A stretch of 13,996 nucleotides of DNA, from the NCBI GenBank assembly GCA_030679635.1, contig JAUXSZ010000070.1, forward strand, positions 1-13,996, read 5' to 3'. Each line of letters begins with the position of its first letter. Position 1 is the stretch's first letter. This stretch comes from Sulfuricurvum sp. Lineage in GTDB: Bacteria > Campylobacterota > Campylobacteria > Campylobacterales > Sulfurimonadaceae. Below are positions 1 through 7,542 of this stretch, piece after piece. The notes under the pieces were generated by a model. The model saw only the letters and a program-made list of their open reading frames with translations. It was not told the origin of the DNA and made no database searches. The position numbers and the translations under genes are program-made.

Positions 1-536
1 GAAATCACGACACCATCCCCATAATAGGTATTAAAAGCGCGTCCATCGACATAAGTTTCCAGCCGAATCATTTTCGATATTGAAGGACGCGTCAGCACGA
101 TGTCGTTAAACGCTACAACACGACTCTCCCCCTGCTTTGTCGTAATCGTAGCTTGCAGCATCGCACGCTGATCGATACGGTATTCTCCGGCAATGAGATT
201 ATCTACAAAAGACTCAAGCTCAGAAAAATCCAAATCCGCCAAAAAACCCAGCTTCCCGGCATGAATACCAAGGACGGGAAGCTGATATTCATACGACCTC
301 CGTACTGCTGAAATAAGCGTGCCATCTCCCCCGATAGTGACTAAAAAATCGCAATTTCGGCACATCAGATCAAAGGGCTGTCCCATCACATCAATCATCC
401 CTCCGCTGACGTGGTCAATGGAGACTTCTATGCCGCGCGACTCAAAAATCCGCTTCGCTTCTAAAAACATATCTTTAAGTTCTGGTGTCGAAGGGCGCAG
501 AATAATGCCGACACGTTTGATGTTATCTAATTTCAA
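1..536 (-). CDS. nadK: NAD kinase, N-terminal part (cut by window edge)
   Basis: Phosphorylates NAD+ to NADP+ in the cytoplasm. About 178 codons are visible; the C-terminal part lies left of the window. The family signature GGDGT is at residues 69-73, in a segment reading TIGGDGTLISA. It is followed by GIHAGKLGFLAD (90-101), the conserved NDIVL segment (Asn144-Asp145) and the start of the GDG loop (173-175) that runs into the catalytic core. The start is placed at TTG 536: GAGAG lies six bases upstream (547-543), and an in-frame TGA at 548-546 rules out anything longer. The ATG at 556 is in another frame and stops after five codons. The gene is divergent from the K+ transporter gene. The family is certain from the motifs; the use of TTG is inferred. 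Confidence 0.93.
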   Translation of the reverse strand, partial: MKLDNIKRVGIILRPSTPELKDMFLEAKRIFESRGIEVSIDHVSGGMIDVMGQPFDLMCRNCDFLVTIGGDGTLISAVRRSYEYQLPVLGIHAGKLGFLADLDFSELESFVDNLIAGEYRIDQRAMLQATITTKQGESRVVAFNDIVLTRPSISKMIRLETYVDGRAFNTYYGDGVVI

Positions 537-566
537 TTTTTTCTCTCACGTTTCATTTAGTGAGTT

Positions 567-572
567 ATTATA
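567..572 (-). promoter_or_regulatory. -10 box for the NAD kinase gene
   Basis: Minus-strand TATAAT, a perfect consensus -10, sits about 30 bases upstream of the TTG start. Transcription would begin near 560 and give a leader of about 24 bases containing the GAGAG ribosome binding site. No clear -35 is seen, which is normal for campylobacterial sigma-70 promoters. Confidence 0.55.
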
Positions 573-660
573 GCCAACTTTCCCCTAGAGGCCCAAAGCA
601 TTGCAAATTACCAAAAGTCAGAATGATCTTTATACTTTCTTGATACGATCAGACCTCATC

Positions 661-715
661 TTGACACTTTACAGACACCCTATACGCTACACTCTCCCAC
701 TCAAATAATAAGGGA
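661..715 (+). promoter_or_regulatory. Possible promoter and RBS ahead of kup
   Basis: A perfect TTGACA at 661-666 is followed by TATACG (681-686) and TACACT (688-693). The spacings (14 and 21 bases) do not fit a standard promoter, so the assignment is weak. TATACT at 631-636 is another -10 candidate. The ribosome binding site AAGGGA at 710-715 is clear and supports the ATG at 722. Confidence 0.3.
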
Positions 716-721
716 AAAACT

Positions 722-2542
722 ATGACGTTACGCCAACGCGCTAAACACGAATTGATGGTGATAAAATCACTCGGAGTTGTCTATGGTGACATCGGCACCA
801 GCCCTATCTATACCTTAGCTGTCATTCTTTTGCTGATTGTCCCAACAGCAGCCAATATCAATGGAGTATTATCTTTAATCGCATGGACATTGATGATTTT
901 GGTCACTGTCCAATACGCATGGCTAGCCACCAGCCTTTCCAAGCGCGGAGAGGGGGGAACGGTAGTGCTTTTGAATATTTTACTTCCTTATCTTAAAAAC
1001 GGCCGTTTGATCGCATTTGTTACAATGCTCTCGTTTTTGGGTATTTCCTTGATGATCGGCGATGCGGTTATTACCCCTGCAATCAGTATTCTCAGTGCGG
1101 TTGAGGGTATTGCGCTGATTCCGGGATACGAAGAAACGTCGAGATGGACAATGCTCTTTATCGCCGCCGGTGTTGCATTAGCACTCTTTGCTGTCCAACG
1201 CAAAGGAATTGAACGTGTTGCAAGCGCATTTGGCCCGATTATGGTCTTATGGTTTTTAGTTTTGGCAGGAGGAGGACTCTACTTTATTGTTCAAAATCCA
1301 ACCATTTTAAGCGCCCTAAACCCTATCTACGCACTTCATTTTCTTTTAGAACATCCGATGATCTCGTTTGTTATTCTGGCCGATGTCATTCTTTGTGCTA
1401 CTGGGGGTGAAGCCCTCTACGCTGATATGGGGCACTTGGGGCGTTTGCCAATTTTAAAGGGATGGTTATTTGTCTTTTTTGCCCTTTTGCTTGCCTACTT
1501 TGGACAAGGAGCCTTCATTCTTTCTCATCCTGAAGCGATTAAAGCCCCTTTCTTTGAACTTTTCCATACTCTTGCTCCTGCTTACTATGTCCCCTTGCTT
1601 CTGTTAGCGATTATGGCGACAATTATCGCATCTCAGGCGATGATAAGCGGTGTTTTTTCGGTATTGTATCAGGCAATGAGCACACGGATTTTCCCCCATT
1701 TTAAAGTTAATTTTACCTCCGACGAACTTCGTTCTCAAATTTACGTCGGATCGGTCAACTGGTTCTTATTTGTCTGTGTTATCGCCATGTTATTTATCTT
1801 TAAAGAATCAGGAAAATTGGCCGCGGCTTACGGTCTTGCAGTTGCAGGGGCCATGAGTATCACAGGAGTCTTGATGAGCTTGATTTTTTGGTATCAAAAG
1901 GCGTATATCAAATTGACGTTCGCTATTTTATCCGGCGCAACAAGTTTGATCTTTTTTGCCTCTTCTCTCCTCAAAATTCCCCATGGAGGATACTGGTCTT
2001 TGATCATTGCTTCTATCCCTTTGATCATTGTCATTATTTACACACGCGGTCAAAAACGCCTTTACAATGCATTGGCATCCATCGATAAAAACGAGTTTTT
2101 ACCTCAATACGATGAGCGCTATGTTCAGGGAGAGCATATACCGGGGACAGCGCTCTTTTTTGCCCGTAATGCGGATCATATTCCCGCCTATATCTCGAAA
2201 ACAATGTTCCAAAACGGCATCATTTATGTTCGTAATATTATCGTGTCTGTTAAAGCATCCAGTGAACCACACGGCATTCATTCAGAACTCACCCCACTTG
2301 CTGAAGGACTTGATCTGCTCATAATACGACATGGATATATGGAAGTATTAAATATGGAAGAAATTTTAAAGAAATGCAATATCGATGAGAGAACGATCTT
2401 TTATGGTCAAGAAGAGATTATCTCCAATAATCCAATTTGGAAATTCTTTGCTATTATTAAAGATTTATCACCCAATTTTGTCAGCTTTTATAAATTTCCT
2501 CATGAAAAGCTCATTGGAGTCGCTCGAAGGGCAGAATTTTAA
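722..2542 (+). CDS. kup: KUP-family K+ uptake transporter
   Basis: Low-affinity K+/H+ symporter of the inner membrane (KUP/HAK/KT family). The signature GDIGTSPIYT is at residues 22-31, GEGG at 76-79, and the second conserved block GDAVITPAISILSAVEGI at 113-130. The first ~440 residues contain about twelve hydrophobic segments. A soluble C-terminal domain follows, with the family's ARNADHIPAYI-like segment around residues 480-490. Its 606 residues match the usual bacterial length (~620), so it appears intact. AAGGGA lies 6 bases upstream of the ATG. The gene is divergent from the NAD kinase gene and followed on the same strand by a KdpD-like kinase and KdpE, which suggests, without proving, that this two-component pair senses K+ or turgor and acts on this transporter. 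Confidence 0.95.
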   Translation: MTLRQRAKHELMVIKSLGVVYGDIGTSPIYTLAVILLLIVPTAANINGVLSLIAWTLMILVTVQYAWLATSLSKRGEGGTVVLLNILLPYLKNGRLIAFVTMLSFLGISLMIGDAVITPAISILSAVEGIALIPGYEETSRWTMLFIAAGVALALFAVQRKGIERVASAFGPIMVLWFLVLAGGGLYFIVQNPTILSALNPIYALHFLLEHPMISFVILADVILCATGGEALYADMGHLGRLPILKGWLFVFFALLLAYFGQGAFILSHPEAIKAPFFELFHTLAPAYYVPLLLLAIMATIIASQAMISGVFSVLYQAMSTRIFPHFKVNFTSDELRSQIYVGSVNWFLFVCVIAMLFIFKESGKLAAAYGLAVAGAMSITGVLMSLIFWYQKAYIKLTFAILSGATSLIFFASSLLKIPHGGYWSLIIASIPLIIVIIYTRGQKRLYNALASIDKNEFLPQYDERYVQGEHIPGTALFFARNADHIPAYISKTMFQNGIIYVRNIIVSVKASSEPHGIHSELTPLAEGLDLLIIRHGYMEVLNMEEILKKCNIDERTIFYGQEEIISNNPIWKFFAIIKDLSPNFVSFYKFPHEKLIGVARRAEF

Positions 2543-2544
2543 CC

Positions 2545-2652
2545 ATGAAGTACCTTCTGATACTTTTTATTGACTTTGCTAACGCTCGTATTATTACTGC
2601 TTTAGGTATTGGTCAAAAGTGCTGCATACGATGTGTTCGTAAGCTGAAATAA
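2545..2652 (+). CDS. Possible 35-residue membrane peptide between kup and the kinase gene
   Basis: A short ORF begins at ATG 2545, two bases after the kup stop, and ends at TAA 2650-2652, almost filling the gap before the kinase gene. The product starts MKYLLILFIDFANARIIT and ends in a basic, cysteine-bearing tail (KCCIRCVRKLK). The N-terminal half is hydrophobic enough for a membrane or signal segment. The only ribosome binding site candidate is AAGGGC inside the kup end, about 12-14 bases upstream, further than ideal. It could be a chance ORF. Size and position recall the tiny KdpF peptide of kdp operons, but there is no sequence basis for that identity. Confidence 0.2.
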   Translation: MKYLLILFIDFANARIITALGIGQKCCIRCVRKLK

Positions 2653-2665
2653 TTTACAATTATTG

Positions 2666-3652
2666 ATGCGCATGCTTATTCAATCATTATTATTTGTGGG
2701 TATGATTAGTCTCTTTTCATACTTTTTTGCTGATAGACTGATGTCAGTCAATATTGGTATGCTCCATCTTTTACCTATTATTTACGCCGCCTTTCGTTTC
2801 GGTCGGCGCATTACTCTTTGGACATCATTTGCTTCCGTTTTATCATTTGATTTTTTCTTTATCTCTCCCACGCTCACCTTCACCGTTCATGATTTTCGTT
2901 ATATTATCAGTTTCACCATCATGATCGGTATCGGACAGTTTATCGCATGGCTAAGCGCACAAGCCGCTCTTGCCAAAGAACTGGAGATGTCCAAACGAAC
3001 ACAAGAAGCACTTTTAGGACTCCTTTCACATGAATTGCGTACTCCTCTTTCCGCCATTAAGGGGGCATCTTCAGGACTATTAGATGAGCATTTACTTTTG
3101 GATGAAGCATCGGTGCATCAACTTTACGAAACAATCGACGAAAGTGCCAGCCGTATGGGACAGTTGATCAATAATCTACTTGATTCTGCCCGCCTACAAC
3201 ATGGACATTTTACGCCATCATTTAATCCATCTGATTTAGGAGAGATATTAGGGAGTGCCCTCGCACGTATCGAGCAAACCGCTAAAGCCCAACTGCATAT
3301 CGCCACCGACCTTCCACTTATAATGGCCGATGCCGTTCTTATTGAACTGCTTTTAGTCAATTTATTAGATAACGCATTTAAATATTCCATTCATGTGAGT
3401 GTACGGATAGAACATCATCCCCTAGGAGTACTTATCGAGGTATGCAACGACGGGTGTATACCTCTTCCTGAGGAGACCTCACGAGCACTATTGCCTTTTG
3501 AGCGTCTTTCCAATGCTTCAGGACACTCAGGTGTTGGACTGGGACTGTACATATGTCATCTTATCTCTGATTTACATCATGGAACATTGAAAGTGACCAG
3601 TAACAACGGCTTTTTTTGTGTTCAACTTATTTTATTAGAAAGGCTCCCATAA
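2666..3652 (+). CDS. kdpD: KdpD-like sensor histidine kinase lacking the N-terminal KdpD/USP region
   Basis: Membrane sensor kinase, probably sensing K+ or turgor and phosphorylating the KdpE encoded next to it. Four hydrophobic segments (about residues 4-21, 30-45, 50-67, 77-96) form a DUF4118-type domain, with the KdpD-like stretch SVLSFDFFFISPTLTF. The kinase core follows: H-box SHELRTPLS with phosphoacceptor His122, N-box NLLDNAFKYS (232-241), and G2 box GVGLGLYIC (289-297). The G1 box is degenerate (NDGCIP where DxGxGIP is usual). At 328 residues it lacks the ~400-residue N-terminal KdpD and universal-stress domains of full-length KdpD. An in-frame TGA at 2645-2647 shows that no longer N-terminus is available here. 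The start is ATG 2666; TTG 2663 and ATG 2672 are alternatives, and none has a good ribosome binding site. Confidence 0.88.
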   Translation: MRMLIQSLLFVGMISLFSYFFADRLMSVNIGMLHLLPIIYAAFRFGRRITLWTSFASVLSFDFFFISPTLTFTVHDFRYIISFTIMIGIGQFIAWLSAQAALAKELEMSKRTQEALLGLLSHELRTPLSAIKGASSGLLDEHLLLDEASVHQLYETIDESASRMGQLINNLLDSARLQHGHFTPSFNPSDLGEILGSALARIEQTAKAQLHIATDLPLIMADAVLIELLLVNLLDNAFKYSIHVSVRIEHHPLGVLIEVCNDGCIPLPEETSRALLPFERLSNASGHSGVGLGLYICHLISDLHHGTLKVTSNNGFFCVQLILLERLP

Positions 3653-4332
3653 TGCCGACGATTCTTGTCATCGACGATGATACCGCTATTCGTAAACTTC
3701 TTGGAGTCGCATTGAATGCTGCTGGGTTTACCACTATATTAACGGATAAAGGGATCAATGGACTTGCACAGGCTGCCACACACAATCCCTCTCTTATATT
3801 GCTCGATTTGGGTTTACCTGATATTGAAGGACGACACCTGTTGCAAAAACTCCGTGAATGGAGCAATACTCCCGTTATTGTTCTTTCCGCAAGAGAAGCA
3901 GAACACGAAAAAATCATGGCACTCGAAGCTGGTGCGGACGATTATCTAACAAAACCGTTCAGCGTCGGTGAATTGATCGCCCGTATCAAATCATGCTTAC
4001 GTCGTGTAGATATGCTTACCCCATCCTCTAATCCTATTATTATCAGTGATAATTTACATCTCAATGCTCTTTCACATACCGTTACCCTTTCCAATATACC
4101 CCTCAAACTTACCCCAAAAGAATTTGAATTACTCCGCCTACTGATGCAAAATAGCGGTAAAGTCCTCACCCACACATGGTTACTCAAAGAAATATGGGGG
4201 ATAGTCTATCAAAGCGAAACCCATTATCTTCGTGTGTTCATCAATCAGCTCCGCCAAAAAATTGAAGTCGATCCTGCCCGTCCAAAGCGAATTATCACCG
4301 AAACGGGAATCGGCTACCGATTTATGGGATGA
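3652..4332 (+). CDS. kdpE: KdpE-type response regulator, OmpR family
   Basis: DNA-binding response regulator of 226 residues. The receiver domain (about 1-118) has the acidic pocket VIDDD (6-10), phosphoacceptor Asp52, switch Ser79 and conserved Lys101 (TKPF). The winged-helix domain (about 128-226) contains LTPKEFELLRLL and HYLRVFINQLRQKIE, then DPARP and ITETGIGYRF, a combination typical of KdpE. The ATG shares one base with the kinase stop (TAATG), with GAAAGG about 8 bases upstream, so the pair is translationally coupled. The same frame is open back to 3616, but the coupled ATG gives the standard MPTILVIDDD N-terminus. No kdpFABC operon is in view, so the target is unknown; kup is the nearest candidate. 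Confidence 0.93.
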   Translation: MPTILVIDDDTAIRKLLGVALNAAGFTTILTDKGINGLAQAATHNPSLILLDLGLPDIEGRHLLQKLREWSNTPVIVLSAREAEHEKIMALEAGADDYLTKPFSVGELIARIKSCLRRVDMLTPSSNPIIISDNLHLNALSHTVTLSNIPLKLTPKEFELLRLLMQNSGKVLTHTWLLKEIWGIVYQSETHYLRVFINQLRQKIEVDPARPKRIITETGIGYRFMG

Positions 4333-4348
4333 CAAAGTTTCTAAAAGC

Positions 4349-4354
4349 TATAAT
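4349..4354 (+). promoter_or_regulatory. -10 box for aspS
   Basis: TATAAT (consensus) lies 30 bases upstream of the TTG start of aspS and 17 bases after the kdpE stop, giving aspS its own promoter. The predicted leader of about 23 bases carries AAGGA at 4372-4376. No convincing -35 is present. Confidence 0.55.
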
Positions 4355-4383
4355 TGCGAAAAATATAACCTAAGGACTTTGAT

Positions 4384-6138
4384 TTGAGAAGTCATTTTTG
4401 TACTGATTTAAGTGAAGTAAACGTCGGCGATAGCGTCGTATTGTGCGGATGGGCGAACAGCTACCGCGACCATGGCGGAATCGTCTTTATCGATCTCCGT
4501 GACAAGAGCGGCCTTATACAGCTCGTTTGCGACCCAACGGACAACGCTCACGCACACAAAGTTGCCAGTGAAGTACGCGATGAATTTGTCCTCATAGCAC
4601 ACGGGCGTATCCGTGCACGCGGTGAAGGTCTCGTCAATCCTCGTCTAAAAACTGGAAAAATTGAAGTCCTTATTGATGAACTCATTATTGAAAACCGCAG
4701 CGAGCCTGTCCCTTTTCCAATTGGGGACAACAACGTCGGTGAAGAGACACGTCTGAAATACCGTTATTTGGATCTTCGTAATCCGTCAATGTATAACACC
4801 TTTTTACTACGTTCAAAAGCTGCTATTGCCGCACGTAACGTTCTTGACAGTCTTGGATTCTTAGAAGTAGAAACCCCTATTTTGACCAAATCAACACCTG
4901 AGGGTGCGCGTGATTATCTCGTTCCTAGCCGCGTCCATGAGGGTGAGTTTTACGCCCTTCCTCAATCTCCTCAGCTTTTCAAGCAGCTGTTGATGGTAGG
5001 CGGGTTTGACCGCTATTTTCAGATTGCACGATGTTTCCGTGATGAAGATTTGCGTGCCGATCGCCAACCAGAATTTACGCAAATAGACGTTGAAATGTCA
5101 TTTTGTAACCAAGAAGACGTCATTCGCGTTGCCGAAGAGCTCATCGTAGCGATGTTTGCTTCTGCCGGACACACGATCACGACCCCATTCAATCGTATCA
5201 AATTCAACGATGCTATGGAGTGGTACGGCTCTGATAAACCGGACATGCGTTACGACCTTAAAATGGTCGATGTAATCGATATTTTTGCACGCTGCGATAA
5301 CGAAATTTTCACAGGGATCGCTGCAAATCCGAAAATGAACCGTATCAAAGCGCTGCGCGTACCGGGTGCCGATTTGGTATTTTCCAAACGGGAAATGAAA
5401 AGCTTTGAAGATTATGTCCGTAAATTCGGGGCAAAAGGGCTTGGCTACTTCCAGATGAAAGAAGACGGACTCAAAGGACCGTTGGAAAAATTCTTCTCCC
5501 CAGAAGATCTTCAACTCCTTATAGACCGTACCGGAATGGAAATAGGTGACGTAGTTTTCTTCGGCGCTGGAGATAAAAAAACCGTTTGGGACTACATGGG
5601 GCGTTTCCGTATTTTCATTGCGGAGCATGAGAAAATGAATCTGATTGACAAAGAGCGCTTTGAATTTGTCTGGGTTGTTGATTTCCCAATGTTCGAAATC
5701 GAGAACGGACGAGTGAAGGCACTGCATCATCCGTTTACCATGCCGCGTGATCTCAACCATGAACATCTCGATGACATCGAATCCATTGCGTACGACATTG
5801 TACTCAACGGTGTAGAACTTGGCGGCGGATCAATCCGTATCCATAAACAAGAGTTGCAAGCAGAGATCTTTAAACTTCTAGGTATCGGAGAAGAAGAGGC
5901 TCAAGAAAAATTCGGTTTTCTTCTCGATGCACTCAAATTCGGCGCTCCTCCGCACGGCGGATTTGCAATCGGATTTGACCGTTTCATGATGCTGTTGTCA
6001 AAAAAAGACAGCATCCGCGATGTTATCGCCTTTCCAAAAACACAAAAAGCATCGTGCATCATGACCGATGCTCCTAATACCGTTGATATTGCACAATTAC
6101 GCGAGCTTCACATTCGTGTACGAGAAACTGCAAAGTAA
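4384..6138 (+). CDS. aspS: Aspartyl-tRNA synthetase, probably non-discriminating
   Basis: Class II synthetase charging tRNA-Asp, and probably also mischarging tRNA-Asn, with aspartate. Its 584 residues match the bacterial type (~590). The N-terminal OB-fold spans about 1-105 (CGWANSYRDHGGIVFIDLRD at 21-40). The class II core has motif 2, FRDEDLRADRQPEFTQ, near residue 218, and motif 3, GGFAIGFDRFMML, near 523-535. The bacterial GAD insertion lies between them, and the end carries the usual FPKTQKASCIMTDAP segment. The start is TTG 4384 with AAGGA seven bases upstream. His30 and Gly82 sit where discriminating enzymes such as E. coli AspRS have Leu and Lys. The His/Gly pair is the pattern reported for non-discriminating AspRS, which works with GatCAB to make Asn-tRNA-Asn. 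That specificity is an inference. Confidence 0.96.
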   Translation: MRSHFCTDLSEVNVGDSVVLCGWANSYRDHGGIVFIDLRDKSGLIQLVCDPTDNAHAHKVASEVRDEFVLIAHGRIRARGEGLVNPRLKTGKIEVLIDELIIENRSEPVPFPIGDNNVGEETRLKYRYLDLRNPSMYNTFLLRSKAAIAARNVLDSLGFLEVETPILTKSTPEGARDYLVPSRVHEGEFYALPQSPQLFKQLLMVGGFDRYFQIARCFRDEDLRADRQPEFTQIDVEMSFCNQEDVIRVAEELIVAMFASAGHTITTPFNRIKFNDAMEWYGSDKPDMRYDLKMVDVIDIFARCDNEIFTGIAANPKMNRIKALRVPGADLVFSKREMKSFEDYVRKFGAKGLGYFQMKEDGLKGPLEKFFSPEDLQLLIDRTGMEIGDVVFFGAGDKKTVWDYMGRFRIFIAEHEKMNLIDKERFEFVWVVDFPMFEIENGRVKALHHPFTMPRDLNHEHLDDIESIAYDIVLNGVELGGGSIRIHKQELQAEIFKLLGIGEEEAQEKFGFLLDALKFGAPPHGGFAIGFDRFMMLLSKKDSIRDVIAFPKTQKASCIMTDAPNTVDIAQLRELHIRVRETAK

Positions 6139-6176
6139 GCCTTCCTTCTAATCGATTAATAAATTTTAGGGATACA

Positions 6177-6201
6177 GCCAAAGGAATTTTTCCCCTTTGG
6201 C
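6177..6201. repeat. Stem-loop between aspS and the first adk gene
   Basis: GCCAAAGG (6177-6184) pairs perfectly with CCTTTGGC (6194-6201). Alternatively a GCCAAA/TTTGGC stem continues into GGAA/TTCC with a two-base bulge. No U-tract follows (ATTCAATACA), so it is not a canonical intrinsic terminator. It may mark the 3' end of the aspS message or a structured leader for the adenylate kinase genes. Confidence 0.45.
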
Positions 6202-6229
6202 ATTCAATACATAGCAAGGAAATAGTATT

Positions 6230-6802
6230 ATGAAAAAATTATTTTTTATTATCGGTGCGCCAGGTTCTGGAAAAACCACCGATGCAGAAATCATCGCATC
6301 GAACAACAGAAATACAATTGCCCACTACTCGACAGGAAATCTTCTTCGTGAAGAAGTTGACAGCGGTTCAAACCTGGGTAAAACCATTGATTCTTTCGTC
6401 AGTAAAGGAAATCTTTGTCCCATTAATATCGTACTCGACACCGTTGTCAAAGCGTTAAAAAAATCAACTAAAAATGTTATTATTATCGATGGTTTCCCCC
6501 GTTCATTAGAACAGATGATGGAATTTGATGCCGTACTCAGCCATGAAAGTGACATTGAGCTCATCAACGTTATCGAAGTAGTTGTCAGTGAAGAAGTAGC
6601 ACGTGATCGTGTTTTAGGTCGTGCACGCGGTGCCGATGACAATGCCGAGGTATTTAATAACCGTATGAAAGTCTACACCGATCCTCTTATAGAGATACAG
6701 AACTTTTACAAGGAGAAAAACCTCCTTAAAAAAATTAACGGCGAACGCACCATCGAAGAAATCGTAGATGAAATGGAAACCTACATCAAAAGCTTGATGT
6801 AA
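6230..6802 (+). CDS. adk: Adenylate kinase, short campylobacterial type
   Basis: Converts ATP + AMP to 2 ADP in the cytoplasm. The P-loop GAPGSGKTT is at residues 9-17. The AMP-site segment HYSTGNLLREEV is near 32-43, IIDGFPRSLEQMMEFD near 84-99, and the LID is reduced to a short loop (GRARGADDNAEVFNNRM). At 190 residues it closely resembles the Campylobacter jejuni enzyme, including GKTIDSF and RVLGRARGADDN, so it is probably the ancestral adk of this lineage. AAGGA lies nine bases upstream of the ATG. It is followed 28 bases later by a second adenylate kinase gene of a different type, with which it is probably co-transcribed. Confidence 0.92.
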   Translation: MKKLFFIIGAPGSGKTTDAEIIASNNRNTIAHYSTGNLLREEVDSGSNLGKTIDSFVSKGNLCPINIVLDTVVKALKKSTKNVIIIDGFPRSLEQMMEFDAVLSHESDIELINVIEVVVSEEVARDRVLGRARGADDNAEVFNNRMKVYTDPLIEIQNFYKEKNLLKKINGERTIEEIVDEMETYIKSLM

Positions 6803-6830
6803 AACTAACACAAACAAAGGAGAATATCAG

Positions 6831-7478
6831 ATGAAAATCATTTTATTGGGTGCACCGGGTGCCGGCAAAGGGACACAGGCTCAGTTTTTAACAAAAGCGT
6901 TTGATATACCGCAAATCTCGACAGGGGATATGCTTCGTGCCGCTATCAAAGCAGGAAGCGAATTGGGTAAACTGGCCAAATCGTTTATGGATTCAGGTAA
7001 ATTGGTGACCGATGAGATCATCATCGGACTGGTCAAAGAGCGTATTACACAAGATGACTGCAAAAACGGTTTTCTCCTTGACGGATTTCCTCGTACGGTT
7101 CCACAGGCAGACGCATTGATGGAAGCGGGTGTAGCCATTGATGCCGTTATCGAAATCGATGTTCCCGACGAGGAGATCGTCAAACGGATGTCGGGACGCC
7201 GGGCACACCTAGCATCAGGCCGTACCTACCACATCGTCTACAACCCTCCCAAAGTGGAAGGAAAAGATGATGTGACAGGCGAAGATCTGGTGCAACGTGA
7301 CGATGATAAAGAAGAGATCGTATTAGACCGTTTGAGTGTTTATCACGAGCAGACACAGCCATTAGTGAATTACTATCAAGCTATGTCCTCTTCCGATTCA
7401 TCGGTCAAATATGTTTGCATTGACGGTACGCAAAAAATCGATACCGTTGAAAAAGAGATTGTTTCCAAACTTAAATAA
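6831..7478 (+). CDS. adk: Adenylate kinase, long (E. coli-like, LID-bearing) type
   Basis: Second adenylate kinase, 215 residues. The P-loop GAPGAGKGT is at 7-15, QISTGDMLRAA at 28-38, and GFLLDGFPRTVPQAD at 80-94. A full LID spans about 122-159 (GRRAHLASGRTYH and NPPKVEGKDDVTGEDL). The LID has no cysteines; it carries His126, Ser129, Asp146 and Thr149, the hydrogen-bonding set of E. coli Adk that replaces the zinc site of Gram-positive enzymes. Its resemblance is to gamma/beta-proteobacterial Adk, not to its neighbour, which suggests acquisition by transfer. AAAGGAGA seven bases upstream of the ATG is the strongest ribosome binding site in this operon. No truncation or lost catalytic residue is seen. 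How the two kinases divide the work is unknown. Confidence 0.95.
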   Translation: MKIILLGAPGAGKGTQAQFLTKAFDIPQISTGDMLRAAIKAGSELGKLAKSFMDSGKLVTDEIIIGLVKERITQDDCKNGFLLDGFPRTVPQADALMEAGVAIDAVIEIDVPDEEIVKRMSGRRAHLASGRTYHIVYNPPKVEGKDDVTGEDLVQRDDDKEEIVLDRLSVYHEQTQPLVNYYQAMSSSDSSVKYVCIDGTQKIDTVEKEIVSKLK

Positions 7479-7488
7479 TCGTCCCTCC

Positions 7489-7512
7489 TCCTTTTTGCGA
7501 AAGCAGAAAGGA
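7489..7512. terminator. GAAA-loop hairpin after the adk pair
   Basis: A ten-pair stem (7489-7498 with 7503-7512, one G-U pair) is closed by a C-GAAA-G tetraloop, ten bases after the second adk stop. There is no run of U after the stem, so it is not a textbook intrinsic terminator. Position and stability suggest the 3' end or a processing-protection structure of the adk transcript. The next gene has its own promoter just downstream. Confidence 0.45.
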
Positions 7513-7526
7513 ACTCCTACTTCCCA

Positions 7527-7535
7527 TGCTATAAT
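7527..7535 (+). promoter_or_regulatory. Extended -10 promoter, probably giving a leaderless mRNA
   Basis: TGCTATAAT is a perfect extended -10 (TG at 7527-7528, TATAAT at 7530-7535). Transcription should start about seven bases further on, near 7541-7543, which is the ATG of the next gene. That leaves no room for a ribosome binding site. Confidence 0.55.
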
Positions 7536-7542
7536 CTCTTTT

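Noticed and set aside
554..556. ATG as a start for the NAD kinase gene
   Set aside because: It is in a different frame and reaches TGA after five codons; TTG 536 has GAGAG at proper spacing and keeps the kinase frame.
2028..2324. Open frames of 60-98 codons on both strands inside the 3' half of kup
   Set aside because: They overlap the conserved kup reading frame, lack good ribosome binding sites and show no domain character.
5098..5766. Long open frame (222 codons) on the minus strand inside aspS
   Set aside because: It is fully antisense to a conserved aspS, shows no recognisable motif, and its codon pattern is explained by the complement of the real gene.
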